A DNA stretch of 64,000 nucleotides from Clostridioides difficile ATCC 9689 = DSM 1296 (GTDB taxonomy: Bacteria > Bacillota > Clostridia > Peptostreptococcales > Peptostreptococcaceae): assembly GCF_001077535.1 (NCBI RefSeq), contig NZ_CP011968.1:682001-746000 (forward strand), in the 5' to 3' direction. Within the stretch, counting starts at the first letter, position 1. Every line of letters begins with the position of its first letter. Made by a program: the position numbers and the translations under genes. This document shows, piece after piece, positions 53,579-62,123 of the stretch. A model generated the notes under the pieces. It was not told where the DNA came from and made no database searches. It worked only from the letters and a program-made list of their open reading frames with translations.

Positions 53579-54320
53579 CTTGAGCGCCTCCCATTTCTTT
53601 TAAAACTTCTAGTAATTCATCTAGGAATTTATGTCTTGAATTTGATTTTACAACTTCTTTATAAATTATTCCATCTTTAAGCACAATAACTCGGTCACAG
53701 AAGCTTGCTGCAAAGCTATCGTGTGTAACCATGAGTATAGTAGCATCTAATTCTTGCTTTGCTTTTAAAAATGATTCAATGACTGTACGACAAGACTTAC
53801 TATCAAGGTTACCAGTTGGTTCATCTGCTAATATTAAATCTGGGTTGTTCATGAGTGCTCTTGCTACTGCTGTACGCTGTTTTTCTCCACCAGATATTTC
53901 GGCAGGGTATTTTTTTCTGATATGTTCAATACCAAATAGCTCACATAGATTAATTGCACGGTTTTCCATTTGTAAGACTTGACTACCTTTGATAATTTGT
54001 GGAACACATATATTTTCAAAGACACTAAGACCATCAAATAGCATGAAGTCTTGGAATACAAATCCTAGTTGTTGATTTCTAACTTCTGAAAGTTCCTTTT
54101 CTTTTAAATTTCTTATATTATTATTTCCAAGAATTATTTCCCCATTATCAATTGGGATAAAACATGAAATACAATTTAAAAGAGTAGTTTTTCCACTTCC
54201 TGATGAACCCATGATTGCGACAAATTCTCCTTTGTTGATTTCAAAAGAAATATTTTTTAATACAGGATATGTTTTACTGCCTGTTTTATATGATTTACAT
54301 AATTGGTTTACTTTAAGCAT
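53568..54320 (-). CDS. BceA-type ABC transporter ATPase
   Basis: 250 aa from ATG 54320 (GAGG 9 bases upstream; the ATG at 54341 lacks a ribosome-binding site). Walker A GSSGSGKTT (38-46), signature ISGGEKQRTAVARAL, Walker B LILADEPTGNLD, and the switch His in VTHDSF. It belongs to the MacB/BceA subgroup and is first in the operon ahead of the permease. Substrates are probably peptide antibiotics. Confidence 0.92.
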   Translation of the reverse strand: MLKVNQLCKSYKTGSKTYPVLKNISFEINKGEFVAIMGSSGSGKTTLLNCISCFIPIDNGEIILGNNNIRNLKEKELSEVRNQQLGFVFQDFMLFDGLSVFENICVPQIIKGSQVLQMENRAINLCELFGIEHIRKKYPAEISGGEKQRTAVARALMNNPDLILADEPTGNLDSKSCRTVIESFLKAKQELDATILMVTHDSFAASFCDRVIVLKDGIIYKEVVKSNSRHKFLDELLEVLKEMGGAQDDN

Positions 54321-54939
54321 ATATATCATCCTCACTTTCATTTATCTTGTAAGTCAATGATAGCATTTGAAAGGGGAGGAGGGATATGAGCTATATTGTA
54401 ATAGTTGGATGTTTTTTTGTAATGTTTGAAAATATATTGTTTGGATAGTGTGAGAGGTTATTATTATAGTTAAATTGATTATATTATTGGAGGATTTAGA
54501 GGGTTATTTTTAGGTATTAATTGTTGTGCTAAAGTAATATGATGTGGAACATTGAAGGTGTAGTTAGAAAAGAAGTATATAGTAAAAGTAAAAAGGTTAT
54601 AGAATAACGAATGTTGTATTGAAAAAAATGATGTAAATAATGTATAGTAGGGTTAAAAAGAAAAAAAGAATTATAGAGCAGTAAGATTATTTAATGGAAT
54701 GTATTGTAAATAATTTGAAAGGATTTAGGGGCTATTAACACAATGTAATTGAGAAAATATATTGGAGTTTTGGAAATAAATAGGTTGTTAAAAACAATTG
54801 AAATTTATAATAAAAAGGTTAAAAAGTATTATTAGTATAGGTATGATAGATAATTTTAGAAAGTGGAAGTATTTTAGACTATGCTGAAAAGTGATTGATA
54901 TGATTTTGAGATATTAAAATATTACTATATTATAGTAAA
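54321..54939. other. gene-free stretch upstream of the transporter operon
   Basis: About 620 AT-rich bases with no frame I can support on either strand. It should hold the bceAB promoter, but no clear -35/-10 pair stands out. Confidence 0.4.
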
Positions 54940-55500
54940 GAAGTTAAAATAATAAAATGTTGTAATAATAAAGGTTTGTAGTATAATAAAGAACTGTAAT
55001 AAATAAGACTTTGCAATGTAATAGAAATGCTGTAATAATAAAGGTCTGTAGTATAGCAAAGAACTGTAATAAATAAGAGATTGTAATAATAAAAGTCTGT
55101 AGTATAATAAAGAACTGTAATAAATAAGACTTTACAATGTAATAGAAATGCTGTAATAATAAAGGTCTGTAGTATAATAAAGAACTGTAATAAATAAGAC
55201 TTTACAATATAATAGAAATGTTGCAATAACAAAATACCATAATAAATAAGAGTTTGCAATATAATAGAAATACTGTAATAACAAAACACTGCAATAAATA
55301 AGAGATTGTAATATAACAAAATCCTATAATAAATAAGATTTTACAATATAATAAAAATCCTATAATAAATAGGACTCTGTAATATAATAAAATGCTGTAA
55401 CAACAAAACACTATAATAAATAAGACCCTGTAATATAATAAAAATACTATAATATAGTAAAAATCATGCAATAATAAAAATCTATAATAATAAACCTCAG
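54940..55500. repeat. ~70-bp minisatellite
   Basis: Units built on GAACTGTAATAAATAAGACT, TTACAATGTAATAGAAATGC and TGTAATAATAAAGGTCTGTAG, with starts at 54991, 55061, 55112 and 55182 (70, 51 and 70 bases), decaying towards 55500. Confidence 0.88.
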
Positions 55501-55513
55501 CATAACAAAGACA

Positions 55514-55690
55514 TTAATTTCTTACTAAAAAGGCCACCACAATTAACAGTGAAAAAGCAATTGAAAGTATTGAAAAAGTAAAGTGAGAATTAGAGTCATT
55601 ATTACGATTATTAAGTTTTATCCATAAACCACATATAATTGTACACAACAATAAAATTGCTGATATTACTCCTATAAATGTAAAAAACAT
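55514..55690 (-). CDS. small two-helix membrane protein (58 aa)
   Basis: ATG 55690 follows GGGGGAGGAA by 5 bases. Two apolar helices (FIGVISAILLLCTIICGLWI and FSILSIAFSLLIVVAFLV) are separated by a polar N/S/D-rich loop (NNRNNDSNSH), and the protein ends in VRN. It looks like a small inner-membrane protein of unknown role; short proteins like this often regulate neighbouring transporters. It lies between the TetR gene and a minisatellite. Confidence 0.6.
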   Translation of the reverse strand: MFFTFIGVISAILLLCTIICGLWIKLNNRNNDSNSHFTFSILSIAFSLLIVVAFLVRN

Positions 55691-55793
55691 TAAAATTCCT
55701 CCCCCTTATTTAATGCAAGTATTTTTAGTCAATGAGAATATTTTCAAACGTTACCATAAAATAAAAAAATGTACATAAAAAATTAATATAGTA

Positions 55794-56375
55794 TTATTTT
55801 GTAATATCTACCAATAATAAATCTAATTGAAAATCTATTAAACCATTTCTCTGTTCAACATTAAGAATATCAATACCACTATACTTGAAAAAAGCATTAG
55901 AACGAAGAAAAAGCAACTGAATAAATGAAGTTATTTGATACGCAATAGTTCTGTATTCAGCTTCAGTTTTTTTGTTATTCTGATTTTCATAGTGAGCCTT
56001 AATTAAAGGTAGTATCTCAAATGGATAAACAATTTCTTCCTGTATCAATATATAGGGTACAGAAATCTTTATAAATTGACTATGTTCACCTATAAAATCA
56101 AAAAATGCAATTAGTATTTCCCTTAATTGCTGTTTAGGTGCTAAATTTTTAGTATCATGTGTAGCCTTATATTCATCCATATGACGCTTTAAAAATTTTT
56201 TAATAGAAATATTAATTAACTCCTCTTTAGATTTAAAATAATAATTAATCATAGCTAAATTGACATTTGCTTTAGCTACAATTTCTCTAGCCGTAATGCT
56301 TGAAACATCTCTATGTGAAGATAGTAACTGGATTGTGGCATTAATTAATTGTTCCTTTGTTGAATCTGCTTTCAT
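55794..56375 (-). CDS. TetR-family regulator
   Basis: 193 aa from ATG 56375; AAGGGG lies upstream, and the ATG at 56402 lacks such a site. The HTH is ITAREIVAKANVNLAMINYYFKSKEELI, given here in two adjoining parts (ITAREIVAKANVNLA, MINYYFKSKEEL). The C-terminal effector domain has no assignable ligand. It has its own promoter with a perfect palindrome between the start site and the start codon. No obvious target gene is adjacent other than the 58-aa membrane protein downstream. Confidence 0.86.
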   Translation of the reverse strand: MKADSTKEQLINATIQLLSSHRDVSSITAREIVAKANVNLAMINYYFKSKEELINISIKKFLKRHMDEYKATHDTKNLAPKQQLREILIAFFDFIGEHSQFIKISVPYILIQEEIVYPFEILPLIKAHYENQNNKKTEAEYRTIAYQITSFIQLLFLRSNAFFKYSGIDILNVEQRNGLIDFQLDLLLVDITK

Positions 56376-56408
56376 AATTTTTCCCCTTAAAAGTTTCTTC
56401 ATAAAAAA

Positions 56409-56422
56409 TTAAACATGTTTAA
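56409..56422. promoter_or_regulatory. probable TetR operator (perfect palindrome)
   Basis: TTAAACATGTTTAA is perfectly self-complementary; a further half-site (ACGTTTA) lies at 56425-56431. It is 34 bases upstream of the start codon and downstream of the -10 box. Confidence 0.65.
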
Positions 56423-56433
56423 TACACGTTTAG

Positions 56434-56462
56434 ATACTATCATGAAAATTTTGGGATGTCAA
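56434..56462 (-). promoter_or_regulatory. promoter of the tetR gene
   Basis: On the minus strand, TTGACA (56462-56457), 17-base spacer, TAGTAT (56439-56434). Confidence 0.75.
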
Positions 56463-56467
56463 TGGGT

Positions 56468-56497
56468 GATTAGTACTTAAGTATTTAAGTACTAATC
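56468..56497. repeat. 13-bp perfect hairpin behind the merR gene
   Basis: GATTAGTACTTAA at 56468-56480 and TTAAGTACTAATC at 56485-56497, 4-base loop. It ends 2 bases from the merR stop. There is no T-run, so it may act as a processing or binding site rather than a terminator. Confidence 0.6.
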
Positions 56498-56499
56498 GA

Positions 56500-57324
56500 T
56501 TAGACTTTTATAAGGGGGATTTGAATTTCTGTAAGATAATTTTCAGGATTTATTTCATTATGTTCACCTTTATGACCGATTTGTCTATTTATACCTGATA
56601 TTTGATAATCACTATTTTTATCTAACCAATAACAGAACGATTCATATGCACCAGCTATATTTTCATATGGACCATAAACCATAGTACATGCCATCATATC
56701 AATTTCTTCTGTCTCACGATATATAAATCCAGATTTGTTCTTTCCAATCTTCTTTACAACCATTCCAACTTCAATATCTACACCATTATCTTTGACTTCT
56801 TCATCATGGTAAAAAGCTATGTTATTGTTGGATTGACGTGATACTTCTATATGTTCTTCTTTGATAAATTTAGATAGCTTTTCCCAGAGTATACCTTCAG
56901 ATTGGTAGTCTGGAATTATCTCTCTAAGTGATATGATTTTATAACTTGGAATCTTTTTAAAGACAACATTGTAATGAATTTCATCTTTATCACAGTTTAT
57001 AGCTTCTATAAATTTATCAATTTTATTTATTCTTTGTTGTTCCTGCTTTATTTCCTTTTGTATTTCATTCTTTTTTCTATTCAATTCCTTAATTACAAAT
57101 TCATCATTCCAATTATGTACGATATTTGCTATTTCTGCAACGCTAAATTTTGAATCTCTCAATAATACAATTCTTTGTAATATTGAAATCTGTTCAACTG
57201 AGTATAATCTATGACCTGTATATTTGTCTGTTTTTGCAGGTTTTAAAATACCAAGTTCATCATAATAACGCAACATACGAATAGAAATTTGTGTTAGTTT
57301 TGAAACCTCTCCTATTTTAAACAT
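56500..57324 (-). CDS. MerR-family regulator with GyrI-like effector domain
   Basis: 274 aa. An N-terminal MerR HTH and wing (FKIGEVSKLTQISIRMLRYYD; GHRLYSVEQISIL) and a dimerisation coiled coil (~75-118) are followed by a GyrI/BmrR-like multidrug-binding domain (~125-274, ending EIQIPLIKV). This type senses lipophilic drugs and activates efflux genes. The gene upstream on the same strand encodes a CPBP-type membrane protein; direct control is not shown. Confidence 0.88.
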   Translation of the reverse strand: MFKIGEVSKLTQISIRMLRYYDELGILKPAKTDKYTGHRLYSVEQISILQRIVLLRDSKFSVAEIANIVHNWNDEFVIKELNRKKNEIQKEIKQEQQRINKIDKFIEAINCDKDEIHYNVVFKKIPSYKIISLREIIPDYQSEGILWEKLSKFIKEEHIEVSRQSNNNIAFYHDEEVKDNGVDIEVGMVVKKIGKNKSGFIYRETEEIDMMACTMVYGPYENIAGAYESFCYWLDKNSDYQISGINRQIGHKGEHNEINPENYLTEIQIPLIKV

Positions 57325-57501
57325 GAAAATATGACCTCCTTTTCACTTATAATCAGTATATATTTTGTTTTTATATACTTCAAGCGTTTGTGGAAATACA
57401 ATTATTTTCCAGATGTTACAATAAATTATAGAGAGTAAATTATATTTAAGTAGTAATCGTATCAAATCATAGATTATCTTAATTTATAATTCATATTAAA
57501 A

Positions 57502-58395
57502 TTACCAGTCTAACTCAAATTCAAAATCATCCGACTTTATCTGTTCAATTTCAGAATTTACCTTCTGTTTAAATTTATTAGAAGAAATCATATATACAAG
57601 AAATATTAAACCAAATATTATTTGTACATATTGAGCTATTACACATAATTTAATAGGGTAGTGTAGAAGTAATTGAATGTTGAAAAAATAGTACATCATA
57701 TGAACTAACCCAGCTGATAAAATGCTTCTACTTGTATTGATATATACAAAATTAATTATAAAGTTTAAAAGTACAATGTTTGGTATAAATAAAAAAGCAT
57801 CAAATAGGGAGTATTGTGCCAAATTATATGGTATTTGATTAGGTGTAAAATACGACCCTAGATACCAGATTCCACAAACAAGCCCTAAAATAATTGAAGA
57901 GCCTATAAATCCAAATCTAACTAATAATTTGTCAATGGCATATCCTCTCCATCCAGCTTCTTGACTAAGTATACTCAATATAAAACTTGCTAATAGCATA
58001 TAAGCTATTTTAGAAGGTCTAAACACTGCTATGTGTATCCAATCTATATCAGAAGTTTTTACATTAAAGTAATTTCCGATTATTAACGAAGTAATAAAAG
58101 TTAAAGCAAAAAATAATATTGTTAATAGTATCCATTTTATTCTAATTTCTTTAAAGCTTAGGTATCTATAAATAAAATCTTGTTTTGCACTTTGTGGATA
58201 GATTGTAGAAATAAAAAATAGACCTACAATAGCTGGTGATGTATATGCAAGATAAAAAATGATTTCTCCAAGTATTGTATTTGTAATTCCGAGCAACGCA
58301 GGTGTAAGACTGAATATCCAGTTCAATACTAGCGTAAATGTAAAGAAATAGATTAAGTGTTTGTTTGTATTAAAGGGGGTGTTATATAGTTGCAT
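57502..58395 (-). CDS. CPBP-family membrane protein, probably inactive as protease
   Basis: 297 aa with about eight membrane helices, in the CPBP (CaaX protease and bacteriocin-processing) family. The first catalytic motif, normally EExxxR, reads QEAGWR (Gln145, Glu146, Arg150). The second motif, normally carrying a catalytic His in a WGxWHxP context, reads CGIWYLGSY with Tyr178 in the His position. The third region keeps HMMYYFFN. With a Glu and a His replaced, proteolysis is unlikely; a binding or immunity role is possible. RBS GGAAGGA. The gap behind it shows nothing. Confidence 0.8.
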   Translation of the reverse strand: MQLYNTPFNTNKHLIYFFTFTLVLNWIFSLTPALLGITNTILGEIIFYLAYTSPAIVGLFFISTIYPQSAKQDFIYRYLSFKEIRIKWILLTILFFALTFITSLIIGNYFNVKTSDIDWIHIAVFRPSKIAYMLLASFILSILSQEAGWRGYAIDKLLVRFGFIGSSIILGLVCGIWYLGSYFTPNQIPYNLAQYSLFDAFLFIPNIVLLNFIINFVYINTSRSILSAGLVHMMYYFFNIQLLLHYPIKLCVIAQYVQIIFGLIFLVYMISSNKFKQKVNSEIEQIKSDDFEFELDW

Positions 58396-58651
58396 TTTTT
58401 CACTATCCTTCCGTTTTATAATGAAGTTTTAATTTTTATTAATTGTTTATTTATTTTTATATGTATTAAGTTATCGCTTGATGTTAGTTATTGCCTATAA
58501 TAATATCCTATTTTTTATATTTTGATTAATTATTTTTACACTAAATATAATTAATTAGTATTTAATATTGAATATATTATATTATTATTAATTATTAAAT
58601 AGGTCAATAAATTTGCAATTAGTGATATTAATAAATTACTTTAGATTTTTA

Positions 58652-59089
58652 TTAAATGTTTAGCTTTTCTTTAATATTTTTTATATAACGACGATTTATA
58701 ATAACTTTTTCGTTGTTTTTTAAAGTAGCTTGCATGCGATTATGTGATATTACTTTTATACTTTTTATGTAGTCCATATTTAAAATCATGGATTTAGATA
58801 TTCGTGAGAAGGATGTATTAGCTAATAATTTTGATAATTTATATATTTTTAAATCAATTTCAAATACATCATCTTCATAATAAGCAAATGTTTTATTTCC
58901 AACTGTCTCAAAGTATAAAATATCATAGACATTGAGTTTATAAATCTCTCCTGATTTTTTACCTTTTATATCAAGTAACGGTGTACTCAATAATGAAATT
59001 ATTTTTTCAATGTTATTATCTAGAGCAGAACATTTTATGGTTATTTCAATATCATCACAATTAATACCTTGTTCGACATGTATTTTCAT
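58652..59089 (-). CDS. stand-alone LytTR DNA-binding regulator
   Basis: 145 aa. The C-terminal LytTR domain (YKLNVYDILYFETVGNKTFA ... FSRISKSMILNMDYIKSI ... INRRYIKNIKEKL) is preceded by a short N-terminal part (residues 1-40) without receiver residues. Such proteins are often followed by a DUF3021 membrane protein that sequesters them; none is present here. RBS GAGGTG. Gaps 58396-58651 and 59090-59345 are AT-rich and empty. Confidence 0.85.
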   Translation of the reverse strand: MKIHVEQGINCDDIEITIKCSALDNNIEKIISLLSTPLLDIKGKKSGEIYKLNVYDILYFETVGNKTFAYYEDDVFEIDLKIYKLSKLLANTSFSRISKSMILNMDYIKSIKVISHNRMQATLKNNEKVIINRRYIKNIKEKLNI

Positions 59090-59345
59090 TAATCATCACC
59101 TCATTTTATTACTGTCATTAGAATAGCATTATATCTTATTGAGTCCAACTAGATGCGTTCTAAATTTCAAATTAAGCATAGTGAAATTCAAAAATAAAAC
59201 AGTGAAATTCAAATTTGAGGTGGTAAAATTCAAAAAAATACTATGGATATTTGGATAAATTATCCAAATATCCTAGCATTTTACATAGAATATGCCTAAT
59301 TATTTTACAAATAGACCTATTTTATGACTTACATATATTGTCAAA

Positions 59346-59495
59346 TTACTTCTTAAATATCAAAATATTTTTGGATAATGTATCAATACTGTTTGATAAA
59401 GTATTTAATTTACCCTCAATTCTAACCAATAAGTACATGGATAGAGCTATAGGAAAACCAACATTGGTTATTAACAGTTGTAAACTATCATCCAT
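59346..59495 (-). CDS. YvrJ-family small protein
   Basis: 49 aa, starting at ATG 59495 (AGGGGG upstream). LQLLITNVGFPIALSMYLLV is a single membrane helix, followed by RIEGKLNTLSNSIDTLSK, the typical YvrJ pattern. It lies 12 bases behind the DUF2922 gene in one operon. In firmicutes YvrJ, DUF2922 and DUF1659 proteins occur together, often with phage-like genes; a holin-like role has been suggested only from its form. Confidence 0.75.
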   Translation of the reverse strand: MDDSLQLLITNVGFPIALSMYLLVRIEGKLNTLSNSIDTLSKNILIFKK

Positions 59496-59507
59496 AAAAT
59501 TAGCCCC

Positions 59508-59738
59508 CTATTCTATAACTAAGTCATAAGGAGTGGTATTTGTTTCCACAACCTTGGCTTCAACCACAGAAGCTAGGTCAAATCCTCCAACCGAAAAAAT
59601 ATTTTTAGATACTATCAAATCCATGACAGATTTTATATTTTCTTCAGTTAAATCATCCTTTGGATTTTCTATAGAAAAAGAAACTTGTTTATCCTTTACA
59701 TTTTTAAAGCTCATGACTAATTTTTTCTTAATTTCCAT
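59508..59738 (-). CDS. DUF2922 family protein
   Basis: 76 aa; KKLVMSFKNVKDKQVSFSIE, NPKDDLTEENIKSVMDLIVS and VVEAKVVETNTTPYDLVI match the DUF2922 pattern. Small cytosolic protein of unknown function. GGAGGT lies 5 bases before the ATG. It is followed by yvrJ and preceded by a minisatellite that separates it from DUF1659. Confidence 0.82.
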   Translation of the reverse strand: MEIKKKLVMSFKNVKDKQVSFSIENPKDDLTEENIKSVMDLIVSKNIFSVGGFDLASVVEAKVVETNTTPYDLVIE

Positions 59739-59759
59739 ATAATTACCTCCGATATAATA

Positions 59760-60340
59760 ATTTATATTTTAATTGTTTGCTTGTTAATATTGGTATTTTA
59801 ATTGTCAATATTAGTGTTTTGCTTGTTAGTATTAATATTTCAATTGTCAATATTAATGTTTTGCTTGTTAGTATTAATATTTCAATTGTCAATATTAGTG
59901 TTTTGTTTGTTAGTATCAGTGTTTCAATTGTCAATATTAGTGTTTTGCTTGTTAGTATTGATATTTCAATTGTCAATATTAGTGTTTTGCTTGTTAGTAT
60001 TGATATTTCAATTGTCAATATTAATGTTTTGCTTGTTAGTATTAATATTTCAATTGTCAATATTAGTGTTTTGCTTGTTAGTATTAGTATTTCAATTGTC
60101 AATATTAGTGTTTTGCTTGTTAGTATTAGTATTTCAATTGTCAATATTAATGTTTTGCTTGTTAGTATTAGTATTTCAATTGTCAATATTAATGTTTTGC
60201 TTGTTAGTATTAGTATTTCAATTGTCAATATTAGTGTTTTGCTTGTTAGTATTAGTATTTCAATTGTCAATATTAGTGTTTTGCTTGTTAGTATCAGTGT
60301 TTCAATTGTCAATATTAGTATTTTAATTGTTGACTCTAGT
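59760..60340. repeat. 42-bp minisatellite inside the DUF1659-DUF2922 locus
   Basis: About 13 near-identical units of TGTTAGTATTAGTATTTCAA plus TTGTCAATATTAGTGTTTTGCT. Because 42 is a multiple of 3, several frames stay open on both strands (for example 59743-60312 minus), but there is no ribosome-binding site and the translation is a low-complexity I/L/T or V/S/I repeat. Bases 60341-60596 show no gene. Confidence 0.95.
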
Positions 60341-60596
60341 TATTGCTGATATAGAAAATATTTAATTTATTTCAATTAATTAGATTAAAGTAGGGTAGCA
60401 TCTAAAATAGCTAACATGTTTAAGTTGAAATACGTTTAATATATTAATTTTTCAAAGCGTTAATATATTAAAGTTATAACCAAAATTGAAGTTATAATCT
60501 GCCAAATCTATAGCGTATTAAGTACGTTATATAACTTAATCTTTTATATAAAGAGTTAATTTTTTAATTTGTAAAGCAGAGTACGTTTAAAAGATA

Positions 60597-60818
60597 CTAT
60601 TTAGATAGTGATGTACTATCTAATTTTAAAATATCTACAATAGGGTTCTCTTGAAGACTTGCTATTGCTTCTGCAACAGCATAAACATCTTCATTTAATG
60701 CCTCTGCTTTTACATTTGCAAATGATTTACTTTTAACAACTGCCTTACCCTTATCATCAAAACCAGCATCCAATTTTAGTTTTATACTAGATAAATTTTT
60801 TGTTGAAACAACTTCCAT
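60597..60818 (-). CDS. DUF1659 family protein
   Basis: 73 aa; SSIKLKLDAGFDDKGKAVVK, SFANVKAEALNEDVYAVAEA and IASLQENPIVDILKLDS are the DUF1659 pattern. Small cytosolic protein of unknown function; usually the first gene before DUF2922 and YvrJ. RBS AGGAGG. The gap 60819-61397 should hold its promoter; a possible TAGTAT/TTTAAC pair lies near 60880-60910. Confidence 0.82.
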   Translation of the reverse strand: MEVVSTKNLSSIKLKLDAGFDDKGKAVVKSKSFANVKAEALNEDVYAVAEAIASLQENPIVDILKLDSTSLSK

Positions 60819-61397
60819 AAAATTACCTCCTAAAAATTTAATTTCAAAGATTTGTCGACTTTCTTTGTTAGCTATAATACTATCATCTAAGATAATATCG
60901 GAGTTAAACAGTAATTTCTAAAGATTTTTTGTGTAAATTTTTATAGGAAAAATTTTACTTTTTTGCTGATGAAAAAGTTTACAAGTTATTTGTGAAGATA
61001 TGTTCTTAGTGTTTTGAAATAGTATTTGTATATATTCCTGCTTAGTTGAGATAGTTTTGTATGGATTTTCATATGTGTAGAGTTAAATGTTAGGTACTAA
61101 AGTTTATGTTAAATTAAATGTTAAAGCTTATGTTAAAAATTTTATTAAATTTAATCTGTAAATAAAAAAGTTAAAAGTCCAATATTAACATTTTACTTTT
61201 AAACCATTAAAATCTTTATTAAAGCTAACAAAGTTATAAGTTATGAGAAATTTTATTGAAGTTAATACAAAAATTAATTTTAAAGCTAAGAAATTATTTA
61301 TTAGATTCAATAAAACTAATAAATATAGTTTAGTCAATAATGTATTAAATAAAAACTTTGTTAAGTCTATAAAAATATCTTAAAGGAGGTGTAACTT

Positions 61398-61655
61398 ATG
61401 AAGATAAAAGTGGAGGATATACCAGTTCAATTTCATGCAATGGTAGAAATAATTGGAATTGATAAGTTTATAGAGGTTGCCAAGTTGTATGGAGGAACAA
61501 ATACTTATATACCTACGTATAAGGGGCTTTTTAGATATGCTAGAAATAGGGATATAGTAAAACAATTTAATGGAGTCAACCACAATGAATTGGCTATTAG
61601 ATATAATATGTGTGTAAGCAATATTAAGCGAATACTCAATGAAAATAGTGTTTAA
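61398..61655 (+). CDS. Mor-like small HTH protein
   Basis: 85 aa. The N-terminal part AMVEIIGIDKFIEVAKLYGG is followed by Tyr/Pro-rich NTYIPTYKGLFRYARNRDI, then a C-terminal HTH (NELAIRYNMCVSNIKRIL). This is the layout of the Mor/Middle-operon-regulator family of phages and integrated elements. It could activate the following gene. RBS AAAGGAGGT. The gap 61656-62123 is AT-rich and shows nothing else. Confidence 0.7.
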   Translation: MKIKVEDIPVQFHAMVEIIGIDKFIEVAKLYGGTNTYIPTYKGLFRYARNRDIVKQFNGVNHNELAIRYNMCVSNIKRILNENSV

Positions 61656-62123
61656 ATATAATAAAATAATGTTTAAACATAATGAAAATAGCCTTGTTAA
61701 ACGTAAGAGTAAAGACAAAGAAGATGTTTTATAAAGTTTTTTTAGACAAATTAACTAAATTTACTACTTATTAATTTAAATACATTGTATATTCTATAAA
61801 AAAATTTGTTAAATACTGGAGATATATTGAGAATACAAAGAAAATGGTCGAAAATATTTGTTGGCTAAAAAATAGATAAAATGATACAATTGCTTGTATA
61901 AAGGGGAAAAATAAACAAATAAACTATATAAATAAAGAAATAGCAATTAATATGACATAATATATTTATAAAATTAAGAATATAAATAGATATTTTAAGG
62001 TATTAGTTGTTAAATTAGGAAATATTAAAAAAAATATATATTTATATTTAAACTATTTTGTTATTTATATAAAAATACTTATCTAGTTACTAGCAATTAT
62101 TAGTAGAAATGGGGGAAATAGAG

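Noticed and set aside
59743..60312. 189-codon repetitive frame (and counterparts on the plus strand)
   Set aside because: It is open only because the 42-bp period is divisible by three. It lacks a ribosome-binding site, is open on both strands, and translates into a low-complexity repeat.
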